Assembly (NCBI GenBank): GCA_016713985.1
Contig: JADJOD010000001.1
Span: 284,501 to 348,500 of the forward strand
DNA from: Lewinellaceae bacterium
GTDB taxonomy: Bacteria > Bacteroidota > Bacteroidia > Chitinophagales > Saprospiraceae
DNA length: 64,000 nt
Direction: 5' to 3'
Positions 53,401-62,663 of the stretch are shown piece after piece. The number at the start of each line of letters is the position of its first letter. Position 1 is the first letter of the stretch. The notes under the pieces were generated by a model. It saw nothing but the letters and a program-made list of their open reading frames with translations. It was not told the DNA's origin and made no database searches. Position numbers and translations under genes: made by a program.

Positions 53401-56400
53401 TTTCTGCGGATGGGACCGGAGATGCCACCTGGACCACCATCGGTGGCAATATTGTTTCCGGCGGCGGCCAATTCGGCGATTGTGAGGTCAATGCAGCGGG
53501 CATTTATATCCTTTCCGCTACCGATCCTTCAAACGGTTGCACTTCGGCGGACACTGTGGTGGTTACGGCCAACCAGCAGCAGCCGGCCTTGTCCGTTCCC
53601 GCCCCGGCCGGCCTGAGTTGCCTGCAAACCTCACTCGTCCTGGCAGCCACCGCTTCCGGAGATTCTTTGTCCTATCAATGGCAAACAACGGGCGGCCAAT
53701 TTGTGTCGGGCCAAAATACTGCCGCACCCGTCGTGGACGCACCCGGCGCTTATTCCCTGACCGTAACGGACGGCGTGAACGGGTGTACAAATTCGACAGG
53801 AATTGTTGTAAATCAGGACATTACACAGCCGAATATTCAGATCACAACTCCCGGAATTATTACCTGTTCCTTTCCCGCACAATCTATTTCAGCGCAAAAT
53901 CTTTCCCTGCCGGGCACTTTTTCCTATTCCTGGACGGCCGCCGCGGGCGGCAACATCGTTTCCGGCAATAACGCCTTGTCTCCTTTGGTAAACGCCGGCG
54001 GCGATTACGACCTCGTGGTCACCAACACGGTTAACGGTTGCAGCAGTGTTTTTTCCGTCAATGTGCAGCAAAATACAAACCCGCCCGTTGCGGAGGCCGG
54101 CCTGAACGATACCCTGACCTGTAATATCAGTACCCTGACCATTAATGGATCGGGCACAGGCACAGGCGCTCTGATATTTGGCTGGACGGCTTCCGGAGGG
54201 GGCAATATCGTGTCGGGACAAAATACCGCAACCCCGGTAGTGGACAGCCCGGGAGTATATAATTTATTGGTTACCAATACAATAAACGGCTGTACCGCCA
54301 CTGATGCCGTTCAAGTTTTCGACGACGTGAATGCGCCTCAGGCCAATGCGGGCGCCCCGGATACCCTGACTTGCATCCTGGCGCAAATAACACTTAACGG
54401 CGCCGCCAGCGCCGGCGCCAATATTCTGTACAACTGGACGGCTTCCGGGGGCGGCAACATCGTGTCAGGGCCGAATAACCTTCAGCCGGTGGTGGATGAA
54501 CCGGGCATTTACACTTTGTCGGTTACCAATACCCTGAACGGCTGCGTCGCCACTTCACAGGTGACGATTGCCGAAAACATCACCACCCCGCCCGCAGGTG
54601 TTGCCGCGCCTGGCACACTCACCTGTGCGGTTACCAGCCTCGGTCTGGCAGGCACACCTGTCGCCGGCAACTATACCTGGCTCTGGTCAACATCCGGCGG
54701 CAACATCGTTTCCGGCGCCAACACGGCCAACCCGGTGATCGATCAGCCAGGCGCTTATACGCTGGTTGTCACCGATCAGCAAAACGGTTGTTCCGCAGCC
54801 GCTTTTTCCGTTGTGAGTGAAAATATTACGCCACCGGCCATCTCCGCGGCGGCCCCGCAGTTGCTCACCTGCGCCGTACTCGCCGTACCGGTGAACGGCA
54901 CGGTAACGCAGCCTATCGTCGGATACACCGCAATCTGGACGACTTCGGACGGCCATTTTATCACCGGACAAAATACCCTAAGTGCCTCCGTTGACGCTCC
55001 GGGCACATACCTGCTGACGGTTCAAGATGCGCAAAACGGTTGTGTAACTACTGTACAAACAACTGTCAATCAAAATATTATGCCACCCGTGGCTCAAGCC
55101 GCCGCCCCCAACCAGATCACCTGCGCCAACCCGGTCGTAAGTCTGAGCGGGGCCGGTTCGTCGGCGGGAGCAGGTTTTACCTATGCCTGGTCGGGCGGCC
55201 AGATCACGGCCGGGCAAAACACCCTGACTCCCAGCGCAGCAGCAACAGGGCCGTATAACCTGACCGTTACTGATCAGGCAAACGGCTGCACCGCTGTCGC
55301 TTCAACAACCCTGACGAGTAATACAACACCGCCGACCGTGGTGATCGCTTCTCCCGGTTTGCTGACCTGCGTTCAAAATACCGTCACGCTTGATGCGAAT
55401 GCTTCCAGTCAGGGCCCGGCCTTTACCCCGGCCTGGACCAGCGCAAACGGGCAGATTGTATCCGGTCAGAATTCACTCAATCCGGTTGTGAGCCAACAGG
55501 GTTTGTACACCCTGACTATTCAGAATTCACAAAACGGGTGCAGCGCATCCTCACAAAGTACTGTTTTTCAAAACACTACGCCACCGGGCGCTGAAGCCGG
55601 GCCTTCACCCGAACTGCATTGCAACCAGGCGCAGGCCACTTTACAGGGAAGCAGCCCCACCCCCGGAATCATGGCCTATTCCTGGACAACCACAGGCGGC
55701 AATTTTGTGAGCGGCGCCAACCTGCAAACACCCGTCGTTGATGCTCCGGGTTCCTATCTGCTTGTCGTCACCAACCCTTCCAACGGTTGTACCTCCACGG
55801 ATATAGTCGGCGTGACGGAAGTGCCGCCACCCGCTTTTGAGCCGGAATTGATACAACCGGATTGCCACCATCCAAAAGGTACAATCGACATCAGCGTCGT
55901 AACGGGAGGTACACCTCCGTTTACCTATTCCAAAAACGGCGGTCAGACTTTTTCCGGGCAATCCTTGTTCGGCAATCTCGCGCCCGGCGCCTACGACCTT
56001 GTAGTGCGCGACGCACACGGTTGTACGTCCGAAGAAACGGCGGTGGTTAGTCCGCCGTTTTTACCCGAAGTGGAACTGGAAGATTTTATCCTCATTCAGC
56101 TGGGTGATTCCGTCATGCTGGACCCCGTGTTAAACCAGCCGGCTTCCAATATTGCCCTCTGGCAGTGGTCGCCGCCGGACGGTTTGTCGTGCACCGACTG
56201 CCCGGCGCCCTGGGCAAAACCCCTGCGATCTACCGTTTACACCTTGAAAATCACCGACTTAAATGGATGTGAAGCCAAAGCGGACATTCAGTTGCGTGTC
56301 GACCGGCAGCGGTATTTGTACGCGCCCAACATTTTTTCACCCAACGGTGACGGGGTAAACGACCTGTTTACCCTGTATGCCAGGGGGGTAAAGGATATCC

Positions 56401-56600
56401 GCAGCTTGCAGGTTTTCGACCGTTGGGGCGCGGAGATTTTCTTAGTGGAACATTTGCAGCCCAACGACGAATTGCGGGGCTGGAATGGCACCTACCGCGG
56501 CAATTTGCTCAACCCGGCCGTATTTGTCTGGCAGGCCGTGGTGGAGTTTGACGACGGGGAAGTAGAGGTGTTTTCCGGCGATGTGACCATAGACCGGTAG
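50496..56600 (+). CDS. giant 18-repeat surface protein with gliding-type C-terminal domain
   Basis: 2034 aa. Signal peptide (YIYSLFISGCLTLTYMPGLYAQ; a second ATG at 50502 is equally good). Residues ~25-270 hold a PKD-like segment and a galactose-binding-like segment (NNLIVNGDFESGNSDF). Then come 18 tandem ~82-residue Ig/PKD-like repeats, each opening with (L/I)TC and closing near NGC, with TYxWT and GGNIVSGxNT in the middle. They are followed by one SprB-type repeat (HHPKGTIDISVVTGGTPPFT), a PKD-like unit and a type B T9SS/gliding-motility C-terminal domain (APNIFSPNGDGVNDLFTLY). A cell-surface adhesin or gliding adhesin is likely. Confidence 0.92.
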   Translation: MLMKYIYSLFISGCLTLTYMPGLYAQCPITVDAGPDVYLCSPPTPTQLNGDISGDYLNFFWSPTTGMTGANTLSPTVNVSTTTNYVLTARAADYSNNLIVNGDFESGNSDFTSDYVYNPGDLVPEGVYDVLANPQDDHPSFAPCDDHTSGSGNMMVVNGAGVPNQNVWCQTMPVTPNTQYVFSAWVTSVVAASPALLQFSINGSPLGNIFAAPGGTCNWQQFFQLWNSGSNSSATICIVNQNTTLGGNDFALDDIVFAPTCLVTDTVTVHVVSITAAASPAITFIPCDGANVTLSGTGSSTGPNITYNWDSPTGNIVSGQNTLSPVVNAAGMYTLTVTYDNGLVSCTKTASVNVVESPNQLAAWINPPIPLGCGSSTTNLIGNSSQPAFSTYEWTAGPGGNIVSGANSKIAKVDQPAVYTLVVTNTATGCTATAEVTVTAATNPPTANASSNGIISCNQPTTVLSGGGSTTGPNITYAWTTPNGVIVSGQNMQNALAGAGGTYILSVTNTSNNCVAADTIDVAADTISPVVGIAPPGSLDCDTDTLTLSGTVNPSNTPVVWGTFGPGTIVSGGNTLTAQIISIGVYNITATNPANGCTATASVIVNTNYTPPVAAVSPADSITCQFSSVILSGNGSSTGPGFTYLWTPSPGGNIVSGGATLNPVVNAPATYTLLVTNTINACTATAAVPVVADTNIVVAVANAPDTLNCVTGVSTLNTNGSSAGPAMTYVWTSGDGNITGGANTPNPTVDQPGTYQLLLTNTANGCSATDLAVVAQNITIPEVEIAPPVQLTCANPTQVIQAQNLTLPGGFAYSWSAPPGGGIISGDSTLNPVINAPGLYVLTTTNLSSGCTAVDSVTIDLEVGTPVAVASSPGPLTCVVLTQTLSSAGSSTGPNFTYLWTTTGGNITGGADTPNPSLNQAGIYNLLITNTSNGCTATTSVVVSQNTLLPAAIINPPPVLTCALTQFYFSADGTGDATWTTIGGNIVSGGGQFGDCEVNAAGIYILSATDPSNGCTSADTVVVTANQQQPALSVPAPAGLSCLQTSLVLAATASGDSLSYQWQTTGGQFVSGQNTAAPVVDAPGAYSLTVTDGVNGCTNSTGIVVNQDITQPNIQITTPGIITCSFPAQSISAQNLSLPGTFSYSWTAAAGGNIVSGNNALSPLVNAGGDYDLVVTNTVNGCSSVFSVNVQQNTNPPVAEAGLNDTLTCNISTLTINGSGTGTGALIFGWTASGGGNIVSGQNTATPVVDSPGVYNLLVTNTINGCTATDAVQVFDDVNAPQANAGAPDTLTCILAQITLNGAASAGANILYNWTASGGGNIVSGPNNLQPVVDEPGIYTLSVTNTLNGCVATSQVTIAENITTPPAGVAAPGTLTCAVTSLGLAGTPVAGNYTWLWSTSGGNIVSGANTANPVIDQPGAYTLVVTDQQNGCSAAAFSVVSENITPPAISAAAPQLLTCAVLAVPVNGTVTQPIVGYTAIWTTSDGHFITGQNTLSASVDAPGTYLLTVQDAQNGCVTTVQTTVNQNIMPPVAQAAAPNQITCANPVVSLSGAGSSAGAGFTYAWSGGQITAGQNTLTPSAAATGPYNLTVTDQANGCTAVASTTLTSNTTPPTVVIASPGLLTCVQNTVTLDANASSQGPAFTPAWTSANGQIVSGQNSLNPVVSQQGLYTLTIQNSQNGCSASSQSTVFQNTTPPGAEAGPSPELHCNQAQATLQGSSPTPGIMAYSWTTTGGNFVSGANLQTPVVDAPGSYLLVVTNPSNGCTSTDIVGVTEVPPPAFEPELIQPDCHHPKGTIDISVVTGGTPPFTYSKNGGQTFSGQSLFGNLAPGAYDLVVRDAHGCTSEETAVVSPPFLPEVELEDFILIQLGDSVMLDPVLNQPASNIALWQWSPPDGLSCTDCPAPWAKPLRSTVYTLKITDLNGCEAKADIQLRVDRQRYLYAPNIFSPNGDGVNDLFTLYARGVKDIRSLQVFDRWGAEIFLVEHLQPNDELRGWNGTYRGNLLNPAVFVWQAVVEFDDGEVEVFSGDVTIDR

Positions 56601-56676
56601 ACCCTGAAAAGAGAAAGTTGGGGGCTATGGAATAGGTTTTGTACAAAAAATCCCTAACCTTGCGGCAAAAATTGAT

Positions 56677-57567
56677 ATGCCCAAGAAGAGCGGAACCGGA
56701 ATCATTATCGGGCGATTTCAGGTATTTGAACTGAATGACATTCACGAAAAGCTCATCACTTCGGTGGTGGAGCAACACGAACGTGTGATTATTTTCCTCG
56801 GCTCCAACCCCGCGCCCAGCTTGCAAAACCCGATCGACCTGGAGTTGCGGGTATTGATGTTTCACGACCATTTCGGCGAAGATATTCAGGTGGAAGAAAT
56901 GCCCGACCTGCCGGATGACCGGATCTGGAGCCAGGAACTCGACCGCCGCATCCTTGAATTGCGGCCGGCCGGCGAGGTGACGTTGTACGGCTCCGAAGAA
57001 GAGTTTGTCGGCCGGTATTCGGGGCGCTACCCCGCCGTAGTGCTGGAAGCAAAAGAAGAAGATTTTCCCGAAAACCCGCAAATGGAAGCGCTGGAAAACC
57101 TCCGTGACTTCCGCGCCGGCATCATATACGCCAATATGCAACGTTTCCCGACGGTGTATCCCACCGTAGACATCGCCGTTTTCCGTCACGACCGGCAGGA
57201 AGTTCTGCTGGCGCGCAAACCCAACGAAACCCGGTATCGCCTGCCCGGAGGTTTTACCGATCCCGCAGACGACAGCTACGAAGAAGCGGCCCTGCGCGAA
57301 CTCGGAGAAGAATGCGGCGACCTCGCCGTGGAAGAACTCACCTACCTGGGTTCACATCGCATCGATGACTGGCGTTACCGCGGCTCCTGGGACAGCATCA
57401 TGACACACCTGTACGCCTGCGAACTGGTGGAAGGTGAGCCCGAACCCAGCGACGATATTGAAGAATTGCGTTGGTTCGACGTGAAAAAACTGAACGAAGA
57501 ACAATTTGTACTGGAGCACCGCCCTTTGTGGGAAATGTTGCAGGAGTATCTGGAGGAAGAGGCCTAA
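56677..57567 (+). CDS. NadM-like nucleotidyltransferase/Nudix protein with altered active site
   Basis: 296 aa. The N-terminal half has the nucleotidyltransferase fold of bifunctional NMN adenylyltransferase/Nudix proteins (SGTGIIIGRFQVFELNDIHEK), but the (H/T)xGH site reads FELNDIH, lacking the first His. The C-terminal half is Nudix (LPGGFTDPADDSYEEAALRE, then LGEECGD), where the first box Glu is Asp. The protein may thus keep only ADP-ribose-type Nudix activity, or be a regulator of NAD metabolism. Its stop overlaps the convergent parE stop by four bases. Confidence 0.82.
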   Translation: MPKKSGTGIIIGRFQVFELNDIHEKLITSVVEQHERVIIFLGSNPAPSLQNPIDLELRVLMFHDHFGEDIQVEEMPDLPDDRIWSQELDRRILELRPAGEVTLYGSEEEFVGRYSGRYPAVVLEAKEEDFPENPQMEALENLRDFRAGIIYANMQRFPTVYPTVDIAVFRHDRQEVLLARKPNETRYRLPGGFTDPADDSYEEAALRELGEECGDLAVEELTYLGSHRIDDWRYRGSWDSIMTHLYACELVEGEPEPSDDIEELRWFDVKKLNEEQFVLEHRPLWEMLQEYLEEEA

Positions 57568-59462
57568 GATTCCACTTCCAACACTTCCCCGGCCACTTCC
57601 GCTTCTTCCTCCGGCGCATCGATCACGTCGACCTCGAACCGAAGATTTTCGATGATAAACTCCTGACGTTCAGGCGTATTTTTGCCCATGTAATAATCCA
57701 GAACGTGGTCTAAATTGGTCTCTTCCGGCAGAATAACCGGGTCGAGGCGGATGTTTTCGCTGATAAAATCGGCGAACTCGTTCGGGCTGATCTCGCCGAG
57801 TCCTTTGAACCGGGTGATCTCGGCTTTGCCGCGCAGTTTTTTAATGGCCGCCTGTTTCTCCGTATCCGAATAACAATAAAAGGTTTGTTGCTTGTCGCGC
57901 ACACGAAACAGTGGCGTATCGAGGATATAGAGGTGGCCGTTGCGTACCAGGTCGGGGAAAAACTGGAGGAAAAACGTAAGCAGCAGCAGGCGGATGTGCA
58001 TACCGTCCACATCAGCGTCGGTGGCGATCACCACGCGGTTGTAGCGCAGGTCGTCGAGGGAATCCTCGATGTTGAGCGCATGCTGGAGCAGGTTGAACTC
58101 CTCATTTTGGTATACGATCTTTTTGGTCAACCCGAAGCAGTTCAGGGGTTTGCCGCGCAGGCTGAACACGGCCTGGGTATTTACGTCGCGGGCTTTGGTG
58201 ATGGAGCCGCTGGCCGAGTCGCCCTCGGTGATGAACACGGTAGTGCCGAGCCGGAGGTCTTCCGGGCCTTTTTCATTGAGGTGGTAGCGGCAGTCGCGCA
58301 GTTTTTTATTGTGGATGTTGGCCGCTTTGGCGCGCTGGTTGGCTAATTTTTTTACGTCGGCGATTTCCTTGCGTTCGCGCTCCGATTGCTGGATGCGTTT
58401 GAGCATTTCTTTCGCCACGTCGGGGTTTTTGTGCAAAAAATCGTCGAGCGCTTTGGCGAGGAAATCGTTCATCCAGGTGCGGATGTTCTGGCCCTCGGGG
58501 CTGATTTTTTCGGAGCCGAGACGTGTTTTGGTCTGCGATTCGAATACCGGTTCCTCCACACGTACACTCACAGCGGCGATGATACTTTCGCGGATGTCTT
58601 TGGCGTCGAAGTTTTTCTTGAAGTGGTCGCGCACCACTTTCACCAGCGCTTCCCGGAAAGCGTTGAGGTGGGTGCCCCCCTGCGTGGTGTTCTGGCCGTT
58701 GACAAAGGAATAATACTGTTCGCCGTAATGGTCGCCGTGTGTTATCGCGATTTCCACGTCGTCGCCGCTCAGGTGGATGATCGGGTAGCGGATATTTTCC
58801 GTGTTGGTTTTTTTTTCGAGCAGGTCGAGCAGGCCGTTTTTGGAAAAAAAGGTTTTGCCGTTAAAATTGATCTTCAACCCGGCATTCAGGTACGCGTAAT
58901 TCCACAACTGCTGTTCCACATATTCGAATACCCAGCGGAAATGGCGGAACATGCCGTTATCCGGCTTGAAGTGGATGAGTGTACCGTTTTCTTCCTTCGT
59001 CGGCTCTAATTTGCTTTCTTTCGTCAGGTTGCCGAACTGAAATTCGGCCCATTTGGCCTTGCCTTCGCGCACGGCCGTGACTTTGAAATATTCCGACAGG
59101 GCATTTACGGCTTTGGTACCCACGCCGTTGAGGCCTACTGATTTTTTAAACGCCTGGGAATCGTATTTGGCGCCGGTATTGATTTTGCTCACCACGTCCA
59201 CCACCTTGCCGAGCGGAATGCCGCGCCCGTAGTCGCGCACCGTGACGCCGTTTTCGTTGATACTCACGTCGATTGCCCGGCCAAAACCCATGGCGTATTC
59301 GTCGATCGAGTTGTCGATCACCTCTTTGAGCAATACGTAGATTCCATCCTCGGGGCTGCTGCCGTCGCCGAGTTTTCCGATGTACATACCCGGGCGCAGG
59401 CGGATGTGTTCGCGCCAGTCGAGTGATTTGATTTCGTCTTCTGTATATCTGACCTCTGCCAT
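57564..59462 (-). CDS. parE: DNA topoisomerase IV subunit B
   Basis: 632 aa type IIA topoisomerase ATPase subunit that, with ParC, decatenates chromosomes. GHKL ATPase motifs: EVIDNSIDEYAMG, RDYGRGIPLG and VGLNGVGTKAVNAL; the TOPRIM region includes TEGDSASGS and ATDADVDGMHI. I start at 59462 (MAEVRYTEDEIKSLDWREHI), as in other Bacteroidota ParE; an earlier start at 59549 adds a basic 29-residue tail. ParC is not adjacent; the next plus-strand gene is unrelated. Confidence 0.93.
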   Translation of the reverse strand: MAEVRYTEDEIKSLDWREHIRLRPGMYIGKLGDGSSPEDGIYVLLKEVIDNSIDEYAMGFGRAIDVSINENGVTVRDYGRGIPLGKVVDVVSKINTGAKYDSQAFKKSVGLNGVGTKAVNALSEYFKVTAVREGKAKWAEFQFGNLTKESKLEPTKEENGTLIHFKPDNGMFRHFRWVFEYVEQQLWNYAYLNAGLKINFNGKTFFSKNGLLDLLEKKTNTENIRYPIIHLSGDDVEIAITHGDHYGEQYYSFVNGQNTTQGGTHLNAFREALVKVVRDHFKKNFDAKDIRESIIAAVSVRVEEPVFESQTKTRLGSEKISPEGQNIRTWMNDFLAKALDDFLHKNPDVAKEMLKRIQQSERERKEIADVKKLANQRAKAANIHNKKLRDCRYHLNEKGPEDLRLGTTVFITEGDSASGSITKARDVNTQAVFSLRGKPLNCFGLTKKIVYQNEEFNLLQHALNIEDSLDDLRYNRVVIATDADVDGMHIRLLLLTFFLQFFPDLVRNGHLYILDTPLFRVRDKQQTFYCYSDTEKQAAIKKLRGKAEITRFKGLGEISPNEFADFISENIRLDPVILPEETNLDHVLDYYMGKNTPERQEFIIENLRFEVDVIDAPEEEAEVAGEVLEVES

Positions 59463-59597
59463 TTTTGGTTGTACTGACTTTACTTTCTGCGCGGCAAGAT
59501 TAGGGTTGCCCGCTTTCTTTTGCTTCGATAATTTGTGATTGGCGCCCAAAGTAATACAGTTTTAGTCGTTTGACAAAAAGTGTTGTAAAACGTTTGG

Positions 59598-59629
59598 CAA
59601 ATTTAAAACAATTTTATGGATAAAAAACA
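59598..59629 (-). promoter_or_regulatory. promoter for parE
   Basis: On the minus strand TAAATTTG (59598-59605) fits the -7 consensus, and TTG (59627-59629) lies 21 nt upstream as a -33 element. It is 136 bp before the chosen start codon. Confidence 0.4.
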
Positions 59630-59759
59630 ATTTGTTTTTATTTGTTAACAATTTTAATGTCTCCTGTCCGACCAAAGGTTGTTTTTACTTTTCAGGGGTA
59701 CGGATATGCGGTCGGGCGGGGATACCTTTGGAGAATTCGTTGGCAAACAATGTTTTAAA

Positions 59760-62228
59760 ATGAAACACACTTCCACTTTCCGATTCATCGCCCTGCTCTT
59801 GATTTGCCGGCTGACTGCCGGCGCTGTATTTGCCCAGAGTACCTTTCAACGGACTTACGGAGAACCCGTATTTACCAATGACGAAGCGACTTCCATTACA
59901 ACCATTACGGGTGGTTACATGATAACCGGAGACGTTGTAAAGGACGGCCCTAACAGCCGGGAGGCTTTTTTGATGAAAATAAACCCTGTCGGCGATATTC
60001 TGTGGCAAAAAACCTACGGTATGGCAGGCGGCGAGGAGTATTTTTTCCATGTCGTGGAGGCAAACGACGGCGGATTTCTGGCTGTGGGGCAATCTACATC
60101 ATTTGGTACCGGAGATATTATTGTAGTAAAAACCGACGCCGACGGCAACCCCCTTTGGCAAAAACACATTGGTCACACGGATTCCAATTTTAGCGAAATC
60201 GGGTATTATATTATACCTGTATCCGGCGGTTATATCATTTCAGGCATCGGCGTTACTAAAACGGGGTTTGTAAAACATAACAGGGGGGTGATGTTTCGTA
60301 TCGACAACAATGGAGACCTCATTTGGTCGCGATTGTATTCTTCCGGGAACAGTAATACGCGTAATCTGATTGCCCGGCACATCAGCGGAGATACCTTGTT
60401 CGCCGCCGGGCAGCGGGATAGTTCCGGTGTCTTTGCCCTCATGAGCGCCTCAACCGGCAATTTGATATCGGCGTGGACGATCGATGGCTCCGGGTTTCCC
60501 GATGAAGTATTGTGGTCTATGGCTCCGGCATCGAACGGCGATTTTTTACTGGCGGGTTATGTCTCTGACACGACAATCGTCAAACAATGGGTTTGCCGGG
60601 TCAGCAGATCGGGCGAACTGAAATGGTCTAAAACGTATTCCAATATCGGCCGGGGCTACATATCGGCGCTGTCCGATGATCATTTTGTGTTGTCGACCAC
60701 GCCTGCGACCTATCAAAATGATCAACTCGACCCGATCCTGGTAAAAATTGACGGCAACGGGGAGGTCGTTTGGTCTCACAAATATGGAAAAGCAGGCGTG
60801 GATGTGTTTAATTCGGCCATCGAAGCACCGGACGGAGGCATCATTGCCGCAGGCTTGACCAGAACGACCAATGCATCCCCCTTCTTGCCGGAAATTTTGG
60901 TCGTAAAAACGGATAAAAACGGCCTTGTAGCCAATTGCTGTCGCCAACCGGCATACCCGATCCCTGCGCCGTATCAGGTTGCGATCAACCCTTCCGGGTT
61001 TATTCAGACGGATTTCTTCGACCCCATGGATTTTACCTTGCAATCGGGGCCGCACGACCTCACTGCGAAAGATTATTGCTCTCCGGGTCCGCCGGAGCAG
61101 GTGTTCCATGAAATTTTCCTTTGCTCCGGCGACTCCGTATTGATCGACGGCACCTACTATTCTTCGCCGGGAACCGTCGCCATCACGATACCCGGCTCTC
61201 CCTGCGATACAATTGTCACTTACACCATTCAATACGCCGACCCCGACGCGGTGACGGCCCTGAGCCTCCAATGCCCGTCCGATCAGGTCGTTCAGGTACC
61301 TTCCGGTACGGCTTCGGCAGTGGCCAGTTACGATCCTCCTTCTGCACAAAGCGATTGCCAGTGCCCGGGTATTGATCTCCTGCAAACGCAGGGTTTGCCC
61401 ACCGGAAGCGCTTTTGCGACGGGTACTCATGCGATTTGTTTTCAGGGACAGGATCGCTGCGGCAACGTATCCGGGTGCTGCTTTCAAATCAGTATTGTAG
61501 AAGAAGAAGACGCCTGCGACGTGAAAAACAATGGCTGTATCACTTTCGAACTGCTGCGTATCACCCGCGACGCACAATGGAACCGCAGCTATCATATCCG
61601 GGTGACGAACAACTGCGCACAACCCCTGGTTTATGCCGTGTTCCAGGTGCCCGACGGCGTAGTGGCCGACGCGCCTGCCAATAATACCGTGTATACCGCG
61701 CCCAGCGGCCGGGCATACACGGTGCGAAATCCGAATTATTCGCCCTTTTACGCCGTTCGATTTTCTTCACAAAATACTGGCATTCAAAGCGGTATGTCGG
61801 ATATATTCAAATACGGCCTGCCTCCCCAATCTGCGCCGGATTATATCCACGTCGCGGTCAAAACAGGCACTTCAACGTACACCGAAGCGCATTTGAACAC
61901 CTTTAACTGCCCGGTCGAATTCGATCCTGCAGCATCAAAAACCGGGGAAGACCGCAGTTCGGGTACACTGGTTCGGGGTGAAGAAATAAACCTGTTCCCC
62001 AATCCGGCCGAAGGCATTTTGTTTGCCGATTTGAAAACGTTGCCGGGCTCCACCCTGCGCATCCGGATTTTTAGCGCACAGGGAAATTTGGAATACACGC
62101 AACACGTGGGAGCGGGCGAACGTCAACTTCGCATTGATTTACCGGCAGAAATGGCCTCCGGGTTGTACCTTTTTGAAACAATGGACGACAAGGGGCGGCA
62201 ACATGTGAAGTGGTTTGTGGTGCGCTGA
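59760..62228 (+). CDS. T9SS-secreted protein with propeller-like N-terminal region and HYR-like domain
   Basis: 822 aa. The signal peptide (MKHTSTFRFIALLLICRLTAGAVFAQ) sets the start at 59760. Residues ~30-390 are repeated blades of the type GGYMITG...DAFLMKINPVGDILWQKTYG, as in bacterial 'quinoprotein-like' propellers without ligand motifs. Near residue 520 is an HYR-like segment (CPSDQVVQVPSGTASAVASY) with Cys pairs (CQCPGIDLLQ). It ends in a type A sorting domain (NLFPNPAEGILFADLKTL ... VKWFVVR). Surface-exposed; function unknown. Confidence 0.85.
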   Translation: MKHTSTFRFIALLLICRLTAGAVFAQSTFQRTYGEPVFTNDEATSITTITGGYMITGDVVKDGPNSREAFLMKINPVGDILWQKTYGMAGGEEYFFHVVEANDGGFLAVGQSTSFGTGDIIVVKTDADGNPLWQKHIGHTDSNFSEIGYYIIPVSGGYIISGIGVTKTGFVKHNRGVMFRIDNNGDLIWSRLYSSGNSNTRNLIARHISGDTLFAAGQRDSSGVFALMSASTGNLISAWTIDGSGFPDEVLWSMAPASNGDFLLAGYVSDTTIVKQWVCRVSRSGELKWSKTYSNIGRGYISALSDDHFVLSTTPATYQNDQLDPILVKIDGNGEVVWSHKYGKAGVDVFNSAIEAPDGGIIAAGLTRTTNASPFLPEILVVKTDKNGLVANCCRQPAYPIPAPYQVAINPSGFIQTDFFDPMDFTLQSGPHDLTAKDYCSPGPPEQVFHEIFLCSGDSVLIDGTYYSSPGTVAITIPGSPCDTIVTYTIQYADPDAVTALSLQCPSDQVVQVPSGTASAVASYDPPSAQSDCQCPGIDLLQTQGLPTGSAFATGTHAICFQGQDRCGNVSGCCFQISIVEEEDACDVKNNGCITFELLRITRDAQWNRSYHIRVTNNCAQPLVYAVFQVPDGVVADAPANNTVYTAPSGRAYTVRNPNYSPFYAVRFSSQNTGIQSGMSDIFKYGLPPQSAPDYIHVAVKTGTSTYTEAHLNTFNCPVEFDPAASKTGEDRSSGTLVRGEEINLFPNPAEGILFADLKTLPGSTLRIRIFSAQGNLEYTQHVGAGERQLRIDLPAEMASGLYLFETMDDKGRQHVKWFVVR

Positions 62229-62249
62229 ACGCTTATGAAAGAGAAACCG

Positions 62250-62257
62250 TATTTTTG
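62250..62257 (+). promoter_or_regulatory. TAnnTTTG -7 box for DUF2024 gene
   Basis: TATTTTTG matches the -7 consensus and lies only 5 bp before the ATG at 62263, so the transcript would be almost leaderless. No -33 element is seen at the right distance. Confidence 0.4.
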
Positions 62258-62262
62258 CCCTT

Positions 62263-62649
62263 ATGCAAGTAGCCGTTTTTGATACTTACGTCCTGAAGCC
62301 CGAAGGCTCCACACTCCATTTCGATATCATCGTGCCTAAGGAGATTTCTCTTGAACAAGTATTGGAATTCGGGCGCCTATACCTGGCGACGGTAGCGCCG
62401 GGCGGGCAGATCAGTGCCCGCGAATGTCAGTTTTGTCACATCGAAGAACCCACTCCCGAAATGATCGGGGGTATCCTCAGAGAGGGGTATTTTATCCTCG
62501 GTTTTGAAGATATTCCGGCCGAACTGCCGGCCGAACCGACCCGCAGGCAGATGATCGAACACTTGCGGGCGCGCAGCGAAGCGCACCGGTTTGCCAATTT
62601 CAGGGGGGTGCAGGAGGACGAATTGCGGGAGATGATTCGCAGGTTGTGA
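62263..62649 (+). CDS. DUF2024 family protein
   Basis: 128 aa soluble protein opening MQVAVFDTYVLKPEGSTLHF, with FDIIVPKE and CQFCHIEEPTPEM (CxxCH), as in the DUF2024 family. The core is an alpha/beta fold of unknown function; the CxxCH could bind metal. The C-terminal 50 residues (RRQMIEHLRARSEAHRF) are helical and extend the usual ~90-residue family core. It ends 14 bp before the convergent TfoX-like stop. Confidence 0.85.
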   Translation: MQVAVFDTYVLKPEGSTLHFDIIVPKEISLEQVLEFGRLYLATVAPGGQISARECQFCHIEEPTPEMIGGILREGYFILGFEDIPAELPAEPTRRQMIEHLRARSEAHRFANFRGVQEDELREMIRRL

Positions 62650-62663
62650 GCGCTCCGGCCGGG

